This document shows positions 24,724-33,688 of a stretch of 64,000 nt of DNA, piece after piece. The notes under the pieces are model-generated. The model saw nothing but the letters and a program-made list of their open reading frames with translations, was not told where the DNA came from and searched no databases. How positions within the stretch are numbered: the stretch's first letter is position 1; every line of letters starts with the position of its first letter. The stretch spans positions 9,809,508-9,873,507 of the forward strand of contig NZ_KB913037.1 in assembly GCF_000384295.1 (NCBI RefSeq), written 5' to 3'. The DNA comes from Amycolatopsis balhimycina FH 1894. Lineage in GTDB: Bacteria; Actinomycetota; Actinomycetes; Mycobacteriales; Pseudonocardiaceae. The translations under genes were made by a program, and so were the position numbers.

Positions 24724-25099
24724 GGCCCGCTCCCGGGATCCGGTCGACGATCCGGCGCCGCAGCCAGTCTTCCGACGGGCTGCCCGTGGCGTGGGCGATC
24801 GCCGTGGTCACGACGACGGTGGGCTCAATCCGGCGGACCGCGTTGAGCGGGATCCGCTGCGGGGCTCCGGCGCGGAAGCCGCGGCCGAGCTGCCGCAGCA
24901 GCTTCCCGATCGGCCCGTCGATCCGGTCGGAAAGGGCTTCCGGGCCGACGAGCAGCGCGTCGACGACGTAGGTGCCGTTCTCCTCGCGGAGCTCGAGGTC
25001 GTCGACCTTGCCGACGACCGTGCCGTCCTCGCCGGTGATCTGCCGGTCGAGCAGGGCGTCGGCCAGGTCGATCGGGCCGTGGTCGGTGAAGGGGTTCAT
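24710..25099 (-). CDS. PRC-barrel domain protein (proximal copy)
   Basis: 129 residues. LLDRQITGEDGTVVGKVDDLELREENGTYVVDALLVG is a typical PRC-barrel opening. A C-terminal tail, ATGSPSEDWLRRRIVDRIPG, follows. The ATG at 25099 overlaps the stop of the Nramp-like transporter (ATGA), indicating coupled translation. It may form a cytoplasmic partner of the transporter with the second PRC protein; this is inference from the conserved-looking arrangement only. Confidence 0.8.
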   Translation of the reverse strand: MNPFTDHGPIDLADALLDRQITGEDGTVVGKVDDLELREENGTYVVDALLVGPEALSDRIDGPIGKLLRQLGRGFRAGAPQRIPLNAVRRIEPTVVVTTAIAHATGSPSEDWLRRRIVDRIPGAGRASR

Positions 25100-26328
25100 T
25101 GGCCCGCTCCGGTGAAGATCATCAGGGGGATCGCCACCACCGCCGCGACGGCGATGACGACGAGCATGGCGAAGCCGACGATGTTGCTGAAGTGGCCGTT
25201 GGCGTGCTTGCCGAGGTACTCGCGGTCGTTGGCGACGATGAGCACGGGCAGGTAGGTCAGCGGCAGCGCCACCGCGGAGAAGATCAGCGAGATCTCGGTC
25301 AGGCCGACCGGGTCGAGCCCGGTCTGCACGACCAGCACCGCGATCAGCAGGCCGGCGGCGACGGCCACGTGGAAGCGAGCGGCCTTGCGCGGAGCGCGGC
25401 GCTTGCCCCAGTCCCAGCCGAAGTACTGCGCCAGCATGTACCCCGACGACAGCCCGGTCTCCAGCGCGGCGCCGAAGGTGGCGGCGAAGATGCCGATCAG
25501 CACGATCACCAGGCCGGCGGTCCCGAGCGCGAGCGTCACCGGCAGCACGATCTGGCTGAGCTGGCCGACGTCGACGCCGGCCGGGAACAGCACCGTCGCG
25601 GCGCAGGCCATCACGGCGAGCGCGAGCAGGCCGCCGAGGGGGAAGCCGAGCAGCACGTTGGCGCGCTGCACCGGCAGGTCCTTCACCTTCCAGCCCTCTT
25701 CGACGCCGCCGGAGGAGAAGAAGAACACCTCGTACGGCGTCATCGCCGACGCGAACAGCGCGACCGCGTGGTAGGCGTAGGTCGGCAGCGCCTGGTCGGC
25801 GGGCGGCGCGACCCCGGCGATCTGCGCGCCGAGCGAGGACCAGTCGGGGTGCAGGAAGAAGATCGCGACGGCGAACACGCCGATCGCGAGGCCGGCGAGG
25901 CCGAAACCGGTCTCCATCCGCTCGAAGCCGACCCGCCAGATCACCAGCCAGACGAGCACGCCGATGGGGAGCACCCAGACCAGCCGGCCGACTCCGGAGG
26001 CGAGCTCGATCGTGAGCGCGACGCCACCGATCTCGGCACTGACGGTCAGCAGCGTGATCAGGAACGACCCGGCCAGGTTGAGCAGCGCCATGCGCGGGCC
26101 GAGGCGCTCGCGGATCAGGTCGAACACCGGGCGCCCGGACACCGCGACGATCCGGCCGGACATGTCGGCGTAGACGCAGATCCCGAGCACGCCGAGCAGG
26201 GTCACCCAGACCAGGGCCATCCCGTAGCGGGCGCCGACGACCCCGCTTTCGACGAGGTCGCCGATGTCGACGAACCCGCCGACCGCGGTGAGGATGCCGA
26301 GGGTGACGGCCAAGAGCTTCTTGTTCAC
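25096..26328 (-). CDS. Nramp-family transporter homologue lacking the canonical metal-binding motif
   Basis: 410 residues with about 11 hydrophobic segments in the LeuT-like Nramp layout. TM1 reads GGFVDIGDLVESG, where metal-ion Nramps have DPGN. TM6 reads ASAMTPYEVFFFSSG in place of the A-x-x-MPHN element. Metal-coordinating residues are therefore not conserved, so Mn/Fe transport should not be assumed; it may carry Mg2+, another cation or an organic solute. It is coupled by ATGA overlaps to the upstream lipoprotein and the downstream PRC protein. Confidence 0.8.
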   Translation of the reverse strand: MNKKLLAVTLGILTAVGGFVDIGDLVESGVVGARYGMALVWVTLLGVLGICVYADMSGRIVAVSGRPVFDLIRERLGPRMALLNLAGSFLITLLTVSAEIGGVALTIELASGVGRLVWVLPIGVLVWLVIWRVGFERMETGFGLAGLAIGVFAVAIFFLHPDWSSLGAQIAGVAPPADQALPTYAYHAVALFASAMTPYEVFFFSSGGVEEGWKVKDLPVQRANVLLGFPLGGLLALAVMACAATVLFPAGVDVGQLSQIVLPVTLALGTAGLVIVLIGIFAATFGAALETGLSSGYMLAQYFGWDWGKRRAPRKAARFHVAVAAGLLIAVLVVQTGLDPVGLTEISLIFSAVALPLTYLPVLIVANDREYLGKHANGHFSNIVGFAMLVVIAVAAVVAIPLMIFTGAGQ

Positions 26329-26750
26329 GACGTCACGCCCCAGCGGGCGAGCTCACCGATCAGGCCCCGCAGTTCGGCGTCGATCCGGTCCAGGCCGTCG
26401 TCCGTGCCGTCGCCGAGGCCGTCGTCGAGCCGGTGGGCCAGCGCGACCCCGCGGTCGGTGATCGACGCCAGTGCCGCCCGGGCGCGGTCGTCGGTCAGCT
26501 TGCCGACGTCCTGGCCCGCCGAGCCGAGTTCGTCGGCGGCGTCGCGGACGGTGATCGAGAGGCTGGGGACGGGCGGCACCGAGTCGCGGTCGGCGGTCAC
26601 CACGAGCCGCAGGAGTTCGAGCTGGCCCCGGATCTCCCGGCCGGCGTGCACGATGTCGGCTTGCGGGTCCGCTCCGCAGCCCGCCGCCAGGGCAGCGGCC
26701 GCGAGCACCGCGGCCGTCGTGCGCAGTCGAGTCGGCCACGGCGGAAACAC
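26325..26750 (-). CDS. Small secreted lipoprotein, function unknown
   Basis: 141 residues from a GTG at 26750. The signal peptide TTAAVLAAAALAAGC ends in a lipobox Cys (about residue 25). The mature part is acidic and mostly helical, with no domain I recognise. Its stop overlaps the Nramp-like ATG by 4 nt, making it the first gene of the operon. It may be an extracellular accessory or solute-binding component of the transporter; no direct evidence. Confidence 0.7.
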   Translation of the reverse strand: MFPPWPTRLRTTAAVLAAAALAAGCGADPQADIVHAGREIRGQLELLRLVVTADRDSVPPVPSLSITVRDAADELGSAGQDVGKLTDDRARAALASITDRGVALAHRLDDGLGDGTDDGLDRIDAELRGLIGELARWGVTS

Positions 26751-26854
26751 GACCCGGGAATACCCGATCTTCGCGCGGGCAAACGCCGGTCTGGAGACTC
26801 CACCGTGGACAGAACGGGTGATTGAACCGGCCGCGAGCGGGGAAATTCGTCGCC

Positions 26855-27391
26855 ATGCGGAGCGAATCGCCCTTTCGTGACGAAGACGGACCGGACGAAA
26901 ACGACCTTCCGGTCAGCCGTCCCGCGTGGCCGGTCACGGCGCTCAGCACCGTCGCGCAGGGCGGCGTGCTCTGGGTCTTCGTGGCGGCGGTGCTGGCGTG
27001 GCGGCCTGGTTCCCGGCGCCGGGCCGCCGGCCGCGGTCTCGTGGCGGGCGCGGCCGGCATGGCGTCCGGGCACGCCGTGAAGGCCGTGGTCCGGCGCCGG
27101 CGGCCACCGGCGCAGCGGCTGCCGGCCCGCCAGGCGCTGCCCGAGCAGCCGAAGTCTTCGTCGTTCCCCTCCACGCACGCGACGACGGCGGCCGCGTTCA
27201 CGGTCGCCGTCGCACTCACGGCGCCGGCGGCGGGCGCCGTGATCGCGCCGCTGGCCGCCGCGGTGTGCTACAGCAGGCTCCGGACCCGGGCGCACTGGCC
27301 GACCGACGTCTACGGCGGTGCCGCGCTGGGTGCCGTCGTGGGCGGCTGGGTGCACCGCCGGTTCACCCGCGGAAGTACGCCCGGAAAGTAG
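26855..27391 (+). CDS. PAP2-family phosphatase
   Basis: 178 residues from the ATG at 26855. The three PAP2 motifs are present: KAVVRRRRPPAQR (K-x6-RP), SSFPSTHATTAAA (PSTH) and YSRLRTRAHWPTDVYGG (SR-x5-H-x3-D). Several membrane segments surround them. It would dephosphorylate a lipid phosphate such as undecaprenyl or phosphatidate phosphate at the membrane. Its 3' end overlaps the convergent regulator gene by 29 bp. Confidence 0.85.
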   Translation: MRSESPFRDEDGPDENDLPVSRPAWPVTALSTVAQGGVLWVFVAAVLAWRPGSRRRAAGRGLVAGAAGMASGHAVKAVVRRRRPPAQRLPARQALPEQPKSSSFPSTHATTAAAFTVAVALTAPAAGAVIAPLAAAVCYSRLRTRAHWPTDVYGGAALGAVVGGWVHRRFTRGSTPGK

Positions 27392-28298
27392 TGCCGTCGT
27401 CGCCGGTGTACAGGCGGACGAGGTCGGCGAGGTGGTTGACGAGCAGGAGCCCGCGGCCGCGCGGCTGGTAGGGCGTCGCGGGGTGGCGGCCGGCGAGCGG
27501 GTCGCCGAGCCGGCCGCGGTCGTGGACTTCGCAGACGAACTCGCCGTCGCCGCCCCACAACCGGACGGTGCCGGATCCGCTGCCGTGCTCGATGCTGTTG
27601 GAGAGCAGTTCGGTGACGACCACTTCGACGTCGGCGAGCCGGTCGGCGCTCAGCCCGCAGGCGGCCGCGCGGACGTGGGCCAGCGCCCGGGCCGCCGCGA
27701 GGTCGGTGGTGGCGGCCAGCTCGAAGGCCCCGTCCGGCACCGGCAGGGCCTGGTTGTACCGGTCGATCACCGCCGCCGGGGCGTACACGGTGCTGGGCCG
27801 CCGCCCCTCGCCGTCGATCAGGACCGGGTGCGTGGCTTCGGCGTCGGCGAGGACGTCCGGATCGAGCGTCTCGACGTCGTAGGGGCAGAGGATCGTCACG
27901 TCCCGGCCGGTGAAGGCGAGGTTGATGAGGGCCTCGTGCTGGACGCACGCGGGGTACTCGACGGCCGACCGCGCCGCCCAGATCGGCTCGCCGATGATCC
28001 GCACCGGCCGGCCCGGATGGGTGTCGGCGAACGCGCGCAGCACCCCGGGGATGATCCGCCCGGGGTTGCGCCCGGCCTCGGTCATGTCCAGCAGGCGGAC
28101 CCGCTCCGCGTCCGCGCCGAGCTCCCGCCGCAGCAGGGCGAGGTTGTCCCCGGGCACCGCGACCGCGACCGGCTCGTCGGCGGCGAGGCCGCCCCAGACG
28201 AACGGCACGGTTCCCGCGAGGTACTCGGTGTCACCGCGGTAGAACAACGCCGGGTGCACGAACGGGCCGGCCGCACAGGCATCCGCGGTCGCGCTCAA
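27363..28298 (-). CDS. MEDS/HATPase anti-sigma factor (RsbA-type)
   Basis: 311 residues. The N-terminal ~175 residues (HPALFYRGDTEYLAGTVPFVWGG... LDMTEAGRNPGRIIPGVLRAFAD) are a MEDS/DcmR sensory domain. The C-terminal ~115 are a HATPase_c: VVVTELLSNSIEHGSG (N-box) and GRGLLLVNHLADLV (G-box). This RsbA-type architecture senses a signal and switches an anti-sigma/STAS partner. A small sigma-factor network is implied by the STAS proteins elsewhere in the window. The 28299-28378 gap downstream of the SDR holds no gene. Confidence 0.85.
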   Translation of the reverse strand: MSATADACAAGPFVHPALFYRGDTEYLAGTVPFVWGGLAADEPVAVAVPGDNLALLRRELGADAERVRLLDMTEAGRNPGRIIPGVLRAFADTHPGRPVRIIGEPIWAARSAVEYPACVQHEALINLAFTGRDVTILCPYDVETLDPDVLADAEATHPVLIDGEGRRPSTVYAPAAVIDRYNQALPVPDGAFELAATTDLAAARALAHVRAAACGLSADRLADVEVVVTELLSNSIEHGSGSGTVRLWGGDGEFVCEVHDRGRLGDPLAGRHPATPYQPRGRGLLLVNHLADLVRLYTGDDGTTFRAYFRG

Positions 28299-28378
28299 GC
28301 CGTCTCCTCCTCACAACGGGACGACTCCAGTATGCGCGTCCGCGTCGCCGGACCGGGGGACACCCAGGGCACGCGGCG

Positions 28379-29392
28379 TCACGATGACCGGGCCCGGCGC
28401 CACACCGCCAGCGCCGTCGTGGCAAGTGCGCTCCCGCCGGCGGCGAGGAGGCCGTGGTGCCGGCCGGCCCACAGCTGGAAGCTGCGCGGGGTGGACTTGC
28501 GGTCGAACTCGCCGTGCGCGCCGTAGTCCCGCGAGCGGTCGGCCGGTGCCCAGAGGTTTTCGGGCCGGCCGGCCGGCTTGTCCGCGTCGGTCTGCTGGGA
28601 TTCGTACCCGGTCCTGGCCAGGTAGCGGTCGAGGATCCCGGGGGCGACGGCGTTCGCGAGGAGGGTGCCGACGGTGCTGCCGCCGACCCAGTATTCGCGG
28701 CGGCGCGGGTGGCCGGCGGCGTACAGCACGGCGCGCGCGGCGACCTCCGGCTGGTAGATCGGGGGCACCGGCTGCGCCTGGTGCGGCAGCTTGGACCGGA
28801 CCCAGGAGAACTGCGGCGTGTTGACGGCGGGCAGCTGGACCATCGTGGTGCGGACGTGGCTGCCACCGTGCAGCAGCTCGCAGCGCAGGGACTCGTTGAA
28901 GCCCTGGATGGCGTGCTTCGCGCCGCAATACGCGCTCTGCAGCGGGATTCCGCGGTAGGCGAGGGCGGAGCCGACCTGCACGATCGTGCCCCGGTCGCGC
29001 GGCTTCATCCGCTTCAGCGCGGCCATGGTGCCGTGCACGTAGCCGAGGTAGCTGACCTCGGTGACGCGGCGGAACTCGTCCGGCTCGATCTCGCTGAACG
29101 GCGCGAACACCGAGGTGAACGCGACGTTCACCCACACGTCGATCGGCCCGAGCTCCTTCTCGGCGCGTTCGGCAGCGGCTTCGACCTGCGCGAAGTCGGC
29201 GACGTCGGTGGGAATCGCGAGGGCGGTCCCGCCCTCACGGCTGACGTCGCCGGCGGCGGCTTCGAGCCCCTCTTCGCCGCGGGCGAGCAGGGCGACGCGG
29301 GCATGCCGCGCGCCGAAGGCCCGGGCGACCGCGCGCCCGATGCCCCCGCTGGCGCCGGTCACGACGACGACCTGGTTGTCCGTTCCGGTCAT
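28379..29392 (-). CDS. SDR-family oxidoreductase with C-terminal membrane segment
   Basis: 337 residues. VVTGASGGIGRA (about 11-22) binds NAD(P); the catalytic Ser is in QVGSALAYRG and the Tyr/Lys are in YCGAKHA. The C-terminal ~100 residues extend beyond the classical SDR and end in a hydrophobic segment (LAAGGSALATTALAVW), suggesting membrane anchoring. Substrate unknown. It lies 34 nt downstream of the pyruvate-oxidase-type gene and probably shares its transcript. Confidence 0.8.
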   Translation of the reverse strand: MTGTDNQVVVVTGASGGIGRAVARAFGARHARVALLARGEEGLEAAAGDVSREGGTALAIPTDVADFAQVEAAAERAEKELGPIDVWVNVAFTSVFAPFSEIEPDEFRRVTEVSYLGYVHGTMAALKRMKPRDRGTIVQVGSALAYRGIPLQSAYCGAKHAIQGFNESLRCELLHGGSHVRTTMVQLPAVNTPQFSWVRSKLPHQAQPVPPIYQPEVAARAVLYAAGHPRRREYWVGGSTVGTLLANAVAPGILDRYLARTGYESQQTDADKPAGRPENLWAPADRSRDYGAHGEFDRKSTPRSFQLWAGRHHGLLAAGGSALATTALAVWRRARSS

Positions 29393-29426
29393 GATTGCCT
29401 CCGTTCTCCGGGCGGTCGCCGGGTCA

Positions 29427-31220
29427 TCAGTGCTTCCCGCCCGGCAGGAACTCCTGCAGCTTCGTCTTGACGCCCTGGACGACGAGGTGGAACGCGTCGG
29501 GGTCGCCCTTGAGGACGGCCTCGGTCGCCGACTTCACCTGCTCGAAGGTGGCGTGCGGCGGGATCGGCGGCACGTCCGGGTCGCAGCGGACGTCCAGCAC
29601 CGCCGGCTTGCCCGCGCTGAGCACGGTGTCCCAGGCCGAGGCCAGCTGGTCCGGCCTGTCGACCGTGACGGCCGCGAGCCCGAGGGACAGAGCGAAACCG
29701 GCGTAGTCGACGTCCGGGAGGCTCTGCGACTCCTCGAACTTCGGCGCGCCGCCCATCGCGCGCAGCTCCCAGGTGACCTGGTTCAGGTCGTTGTTGTGGA
29801 AGACGCAGATCACGCAGCACGGGTCGCTCCACAGCGTGTGGTAGCGGGCGATGGTGATCAGCTCGGCGAGGCCGTTCATCTGCATGGCGCCGTCGCCGAC
29901 GAGCGCGATCACCGGCCGGTCGGGGTGGGCGAACTTGGCGCCGATGGCGTACGGCACGCCCGGGCCCATCGTGGCCAGGGTGCCCGACAGCGACCCGCGC
30001 ATGTCGCCGCGCATGCGGAGGTTGCGCGCGTACCAGTTGGTGGAGGAGCCGGAATCCGCGGTGACGATGGCGTTCTCCGGGATCCGTTTCGACAGCTCGT
30101 TGACGATGGCCATCGGGTTCACCGGATCGGCGTCGACGGCGGCTTCCCTGTCGACGGTGTCCCACCAGGACGCGACGTTCTTCTCGATCGTCTCGCGCCA
30201 CGAGCGGTCCGGCTTGCTCTTCAGGCGCGGCAGCAGGGCACGCAGGGTGGCCGCGCTGTCCCCGACGAGGTTGACCTCGGTCGGGTAGCGCATCCCGATG
30301 AACCGGCCGTCCAGGTCGATCTGCACCGCGCGCGCCTGGCCGAAGTCCGGCAGGAACTGGCTGTACGGGAAGTTCGAGCCGACGATCAGCAGCGTGTCGC
30401 AGTCGCGCATCATCTCGTAGCTCGGCCGGGTGCCGAGCAATCCGATCGAGCCGGTCACCCACGGCAGGTCGTCGGGCAGGACGTCCTTGCCCAGCAAGGC
30501 TTTCGCGACACCCGCGCCGGTGACCTCGGCGATCTGCCGGACCTCCCCGGCCGCGCCGCGCGCGCCCTGCCCGATCAGGATGGCGACCTTCTCGCCGGCG
30601 TTGAGCACCTCGGCCGCCGCGTCGATGTCCGGCTCGGGCGGGACCGGCCGCGGCCACGCCGTGCCCGGCGGGCTGGACGGCACCTGCTTGAACGCGTGCT
30701 GCGGCGGGGAGTACTCCTCCTCCTGCAGGTCCGCGGGGATGATCAGGGCGGTGGGGCAGCGGGACGACCCGGCCGTCCGGATGGCCCGGTCGAGCGCGTT
30801 CGGCAACTGCTCGGCGACGTTGACCTCGACGAGGTATTCGCTCGCGACGTCCTTGTAGAGCGCCTGGAGATCGACCTCCTGCTGGTAGCTGCCGCCCATC
30901 GCGCTGCGCGCGGTCTGCCCGACGATCGCGACCACCGGGACGTGGTCGAGCTTGGCGTCGTAGAGCCCGTTCAGCAGGTGGATCGCACCGGGGCCCGAGG
31001 TGGCCAGGCAGACGCCGACCTTGCCGCTGAACTTCGCGTAGCCGACCGCCGAGAGGGCGGCCATCTCCTCGTGCCGCGCCTGCACGAACCGCGGCTGGTT
31101 GTCCGCCTTGCCGAACGCGGCGACGAGGCCGTTGATGCCGTCGCCCGGATAGGCGAAGACCTGGTCCACATCCCACTCGCGCAGGCGCTGGAGCAGGTAG
31201 TCACCGACGGTCTGGCTCAT
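29427..31220 (-). CDS. Thiamine-diphosphate enzyme, pyruvate oxidase/dehydrogenase (PoxB-like)
   Basis: 597 residues. The ThDP-activating Glu51 is in QARHEEMAALSAVG. ThDP/Mg binding is in ALVGDGAMQMNGLAEL with a downstream HNNDLN. The AHAS-type large-subunit architecture and the ATSGPGAIHLLNGL segment match pyruvate oxidase/ubiquinone-linked pyruvate dehydrogenase rather than acetolactate synthase. AAGGGAG precedes the ATG at 31220. It decarboxylates pyruvate to acetate or acetyl-phosphate with FAD. The divergent MarR regulator at 31423 is a candidate controller. Confidence 0.85.
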   Translation of the reverse strand: MSQTVGDYLLQRLREWDVDQVFAYPGDGINGLVAAFGKADNQPRFVQARHEEMAALSAVGYAKFSGKVGVCLATSGPGAIHLLNGLYDAKLDHVPVVAIVGQTARSAMGGSYQQEVDLQALYKDVASEYLVEVNVAEQLPNALDRAIRTAGSSRCPTALIIPADLQEEEYSPPQHAFKQVPSSPPGTAWPRPVPPEPDIDAAAEVLNAGEKVAILIGQGARGAAGEVRQIAEVTGAGVAKALLGKDVLPDDLPWVTGSIGLLGTRPSYEMMRDCDTLLIVGSNFPYSQFLPDFGQARAVQIDLDGRFIGMRYPTEVNLVGDSAATLRALLPRLKSKPDRSWRETIEKNVASWWDTVDREAAVDADPVNPMAIVNELSKRIPENAIVTADSGSSTNWYARNLRMRGDMRGSLSGTLATMGPGVPYAIGAKFAHPDRPVIALVGDGAMQMNGLAELITIARYHTLWSDPCCVICVFHNNDLNQVTWELRAMGGAPKFEESQSLPDVDYAGFALSLGLAAVTVDRPDQLASAWDTVLSAGKPAVLDVRCDPDVPPIPPHATFEQVKSATEAVLKGDPDAFHLVVQGVKTKLQEFLPGGKH

Positions 31221-31418
31221 GAGTACTCCCTTTGGCGTGCGATGCCGCTTCGGTGAGCGCCTCAGGGACCCGGCGGGCGGCGGCCGCGCCGGTTCGGGCC
31301 GCCGGGCCGGGACCGCGGGCTCTTCCGCACTGTCCGGTTTCACCGGTGCGGACGCCTTCTTTTGCGGTCGCCTTCGGCGCTCACGAATCGCTGTACCCGC
31401 TTTCGCCGCCTATCATTC

Positions 31419-31431
31419 TTGCGTGACGCAA
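31419..31431. promoter_or_regulatory. MarR-type palindrome at the marR start codon
   Basis: TTGCGT-G-ACGCAA, a perfect 6+1+6 palindrome covering the GTG start (31423). The -10-like TATCAT at 31411-31416 is adjacent, so binding would block initiation of this leaderless gene. Confidence 0.75.
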
Positions 31432-31899
31432 ACGTGGCAGGAGCAAGACGGCGCCGACGCGGCCTTGGCAGCGTTGCGGGCGATGGTGCTGATCGCCGAA
31501 TCGACCGTCGAGCGGAACGCCGGCCAGCTGACGCTGACCCAGTTCCGCGCCCTGCGGGTGGTGGTCGACCGGACCCCGGTCACCATGGGCCGGGTGGCGC
31601 GCGAGCTGGCGATGAACCCGTCGTCGGTCACCCGGGCGTGTGACCGGCTGGTCGCGCTGAACCTGCTGGAAAAGGCCCCCAACCCGCTGAACCGGCGCGA
31701 GACGCTGCTCGCCCCGGCCAGGCCGGGGCGACAGCTCGTGGACCGTGTCGACCGCGACCGCCGCCGGGTGCTGGCGGGCGTCCTGGGCCGCCTCGACCCG
31801 GTGACGCGGGCGGCCGCGATCGCCGCGTTCGAGCGGTTCGCCGGAGCGGTCGAAGCGGACGGGCCGGATCCGCGCTCACTTTTGCGTCACGCAAACTAA
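31423..31899 (+). CDS. MarR-family transcriptional regulator
   Basis: 158 residues from the GTG at 31423. The winged helix runs from about residue 30 to 100: QLTLTQFRALRVVVDR, then MGRVARELAMNPSSVTRACDRLVALNLLEK, and the wing RRETLLAPARPG. It is divergent from the pyruvate-oxidase-type gene. The promoter appears leaderless (TATCAT six bases before GTG). A palindrome overlaps its start and a matching palindrome lies in its last codons. Confidence 0.88.
   Translation: MTQTWQEQDGADAALAALRAMVLIAESTVERNAGQLTLTQFRALRVVVDRTPVTMGRVARELAMNPSSVTRACDRLVALNLLEKAPNPLNRRETLLAPARPGRQLVDRVDRDRRRVLAGVLGRLDPVTRAAAIAAFERFAGAVEADGPDPRSLLRHAN
31882..31894. promoter_or_regulatory. Second MarR-type palindrome inside the 3' end of marR
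   Basis: TTGCGT-C-ACGCAA, the same half-sites as at 31419, embedded in the last codons (LLRHAN) of the MarR gene. It is in a convergent region, so it is not an obvious promoter site. Confidence 0.6.
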
Positions 31900-31973
31900 A
31901 AGCCGGGGAAAGAAGTTTGCCCGCGGGGATCGCGGGTACCCGGCTGCGGGCGAAGTGGATCGCCGCACGTTCG

Positions 31974-33224
31974 TCAGGCGTCGGACTCGCTCGCGCCGTC
32001 CGTCCGGCGCCGGTCGGCGACCTGCCGCAAGAAGGCCACCGGGTCGTCGTCGAGGCGGGTGAGGCTGCGATGGCGGATCACCGCCGTCACCGCGGCCGTG
32101 CCCACCGCCCATACGGCGATCACCAGGACCACCGCCGGTGCCGGCAGCAGCCGGTCCAGGAACGCGAGGTTCACCGTCGCCGCCAAGGCCGCCACGCGGG
32201 CCAGCGCGAAGTACCAGCGGTGCGACCCCGCCGCGAAGACCCGCGTCCCGGCCAGGTAGATCGCCAGGCCCGCCGTCGTGAACCAGGCCGCCGCGTGGGG
32301 TGGGGACTCGTGCAGGGACAGGTTCACCCCCGCCGCCATCAGCAGCAGCGCGAAGGCCGGCATCAGGTGCCCGCCCGCGTACAGCGAATACGCCAGCGCC
32401 GGGTTGCCGCCCGAAAAGCCGAGCATGCGCTCGTAGATCTCCACCGCCGAGGAGAAGTACACCCACCACAGCGCTCCCGCCAGGACGAGCCCGCCGGCCA
32501 GCGCCAGCCAGTACCCGAGGTCGTCGGCCGGGCGCTCGAGCGCCGCCGTGCCGACCGTGATCACCAGCTCGCCGAGCAGCAGGATCATGAACAGCCCGAA
32601 CCGTTCCGCGAGGTGCGCCGAATCGATCGCCAGGTTCGGGTCGCGCGGTGGCGCCAGCATGATCCGCCACCGGGCCTCCCGGGTGGGCCGCTCGCCGCGG
32701 CGCCGTTCGTGGCGGTCGCCGAGCAGCAGGAACCCGGCCTCCTGCAGGAGCGCGAACGCCCACAGCGCCCACGAGTGCGGGAGGACCGCCGACACGCCGA
32801 ACAGGACGGCCGAAACCGCGTAGCCCGCGCTGATCCGCCGCTGGTCGATCCCGTCGCGCGGCCAGCGGTGCGCGGCCGCCAGGATCACGCGGACCGCGGC
32901 CATGGCCGCGGCGAAGATCGCCGGGTGTCCTTCGAAGACGTGGTGCGCCTGCGTCGCGGCGATCCCGCAGGGGATCGTGCCGACGAGCACGAACAGCCGG
33001 TCGGCGACGCGGCTGTCGTCGCCGCGGCGGTTGTACAGCACGGCGAAGCCGATCCACGTCCACCAGAGCGTCGCGAACAGGCCGAGTGCCGCGGCGGCGC
33101 GCGCCCAGTGCGGGTCCGCGACGATGCCGTGCGCCACCTGTCCTACCGCGAACACGAAGACCAGGTCGAAGTACAGCTCGACCCACCCGACCCGCTTGCC
33201 GCCGCGTTCGTCCACTTCGGTCAC
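31974..33224 (-). CDS. LtrA-type low-temperature requirement membrane protein
   Basis: 416 residues from a GTG at 33224. About 10-12 hydrophobic segments and the family opening VGWVELYFDLVFVFAVGQVAHG match the LtrA family (PF06772). LAERFGLFMILLLGELVI is the conserved central block. The biochemical function is unknown; the name comes from a Listeria cold-sensitive mutant. It is convergent with the MarR gene. Confidence 0.85.
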   Translation of the reverse strand: MTEVDERGGKRVGWVELYFDLVFVFAVGQVAHGIVADPHWARAAAALGLFATLWWTWIGFAVLYNRRGDDSRVADRLFVLVGTIPCGIAATQAHHVFEGHPAIFAAAMAAVRVILAAAHRWPRDGIDQRRISAGYAVSAVLFGVSAVLPHSWALWAFALLQEAGFLLLGDRHERRRGERPTREARWRIMLAPPRDPNLAIDSAHLAERFGLFMILLLGELVITVGTAALERPADDLGYWLALAGGLVLAGALWWVYFSSAVEIYERMLGFSGGNPALAYSLYAGGHLMPAFALLLMAAGVNLSLHESPPHAAAWFTTAGLAIYLAGTRVFAAGSHRWYFALARVAALAATVNLAFLDRLLPAPAVVLVIAVWAVGTAAVTAVIRHRSLTRLDDDPVAFLRQVADRRRTDGASESDA

Positions 33225-33688
33225 AGCGGCGATTCTGCCGCGTCGTGAGCCGGGACCTCCACCTGGGCGCACCACGGGAATTGATAACCACCATTCGAAC
33301 GACGGCCGAATTCGCCCCGGTGGCTGCTGTCGGTAATTCTGCCGCCAGTGCTTCGGAATGTTTCATCTACTGCCAAGTAGCCTGCAGAGCTGCGCGAATG
33401 TGCTTGAACGATGTACAAGCTGCGACCGCGGGAACACAATGCGTGAACTGCCGGAGTGCCTTCGAAATAATTCGATCTCGGCGTTCCGAAACGCCGCTGC
33501 GCAGGGTTGACAAGCACGCCGGGGGTGATGTTCTCTGCTGATCGGCCGATCAACGCCACGTCGTGCCCGGTCCGGGAGCCGGGGTGCGGAGTCCTTCTCC
33601 GGCGTCCGTGATCGGCCCTGGGGCACCCCTCGACCTGTCCGAGTTCGACGTCAGCCGTGCGCGCGGCTGGGAATCGAGCGATTCCGCC
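33225..33688. promoter_or_regulatory. 464-nt divergent region upstream of the conservon
   Basis: Less GC-rich than coding sequence. TTGACA at 33507-33512, with TGTTCT at 33529-33534 (16-nt spacer), is a plausible housekeeping promoter for the sensor gene. An in-frame extension from about 33563 precedes the chosen start, so a longer N-terminus is possible. I see no RNA gene or repeat here. Confidence 0.5.

Noticed and set aside
25096..26328. Standard manganese/iron Nramp transporter
   Set aside because: Both metal-coordinating motifs are replaced.
29061..31256. 731-residue plus-strand ORF across the pyruvate-oxidase-type gene
   Set aside because: Antisense shadow; low-complexity composition.
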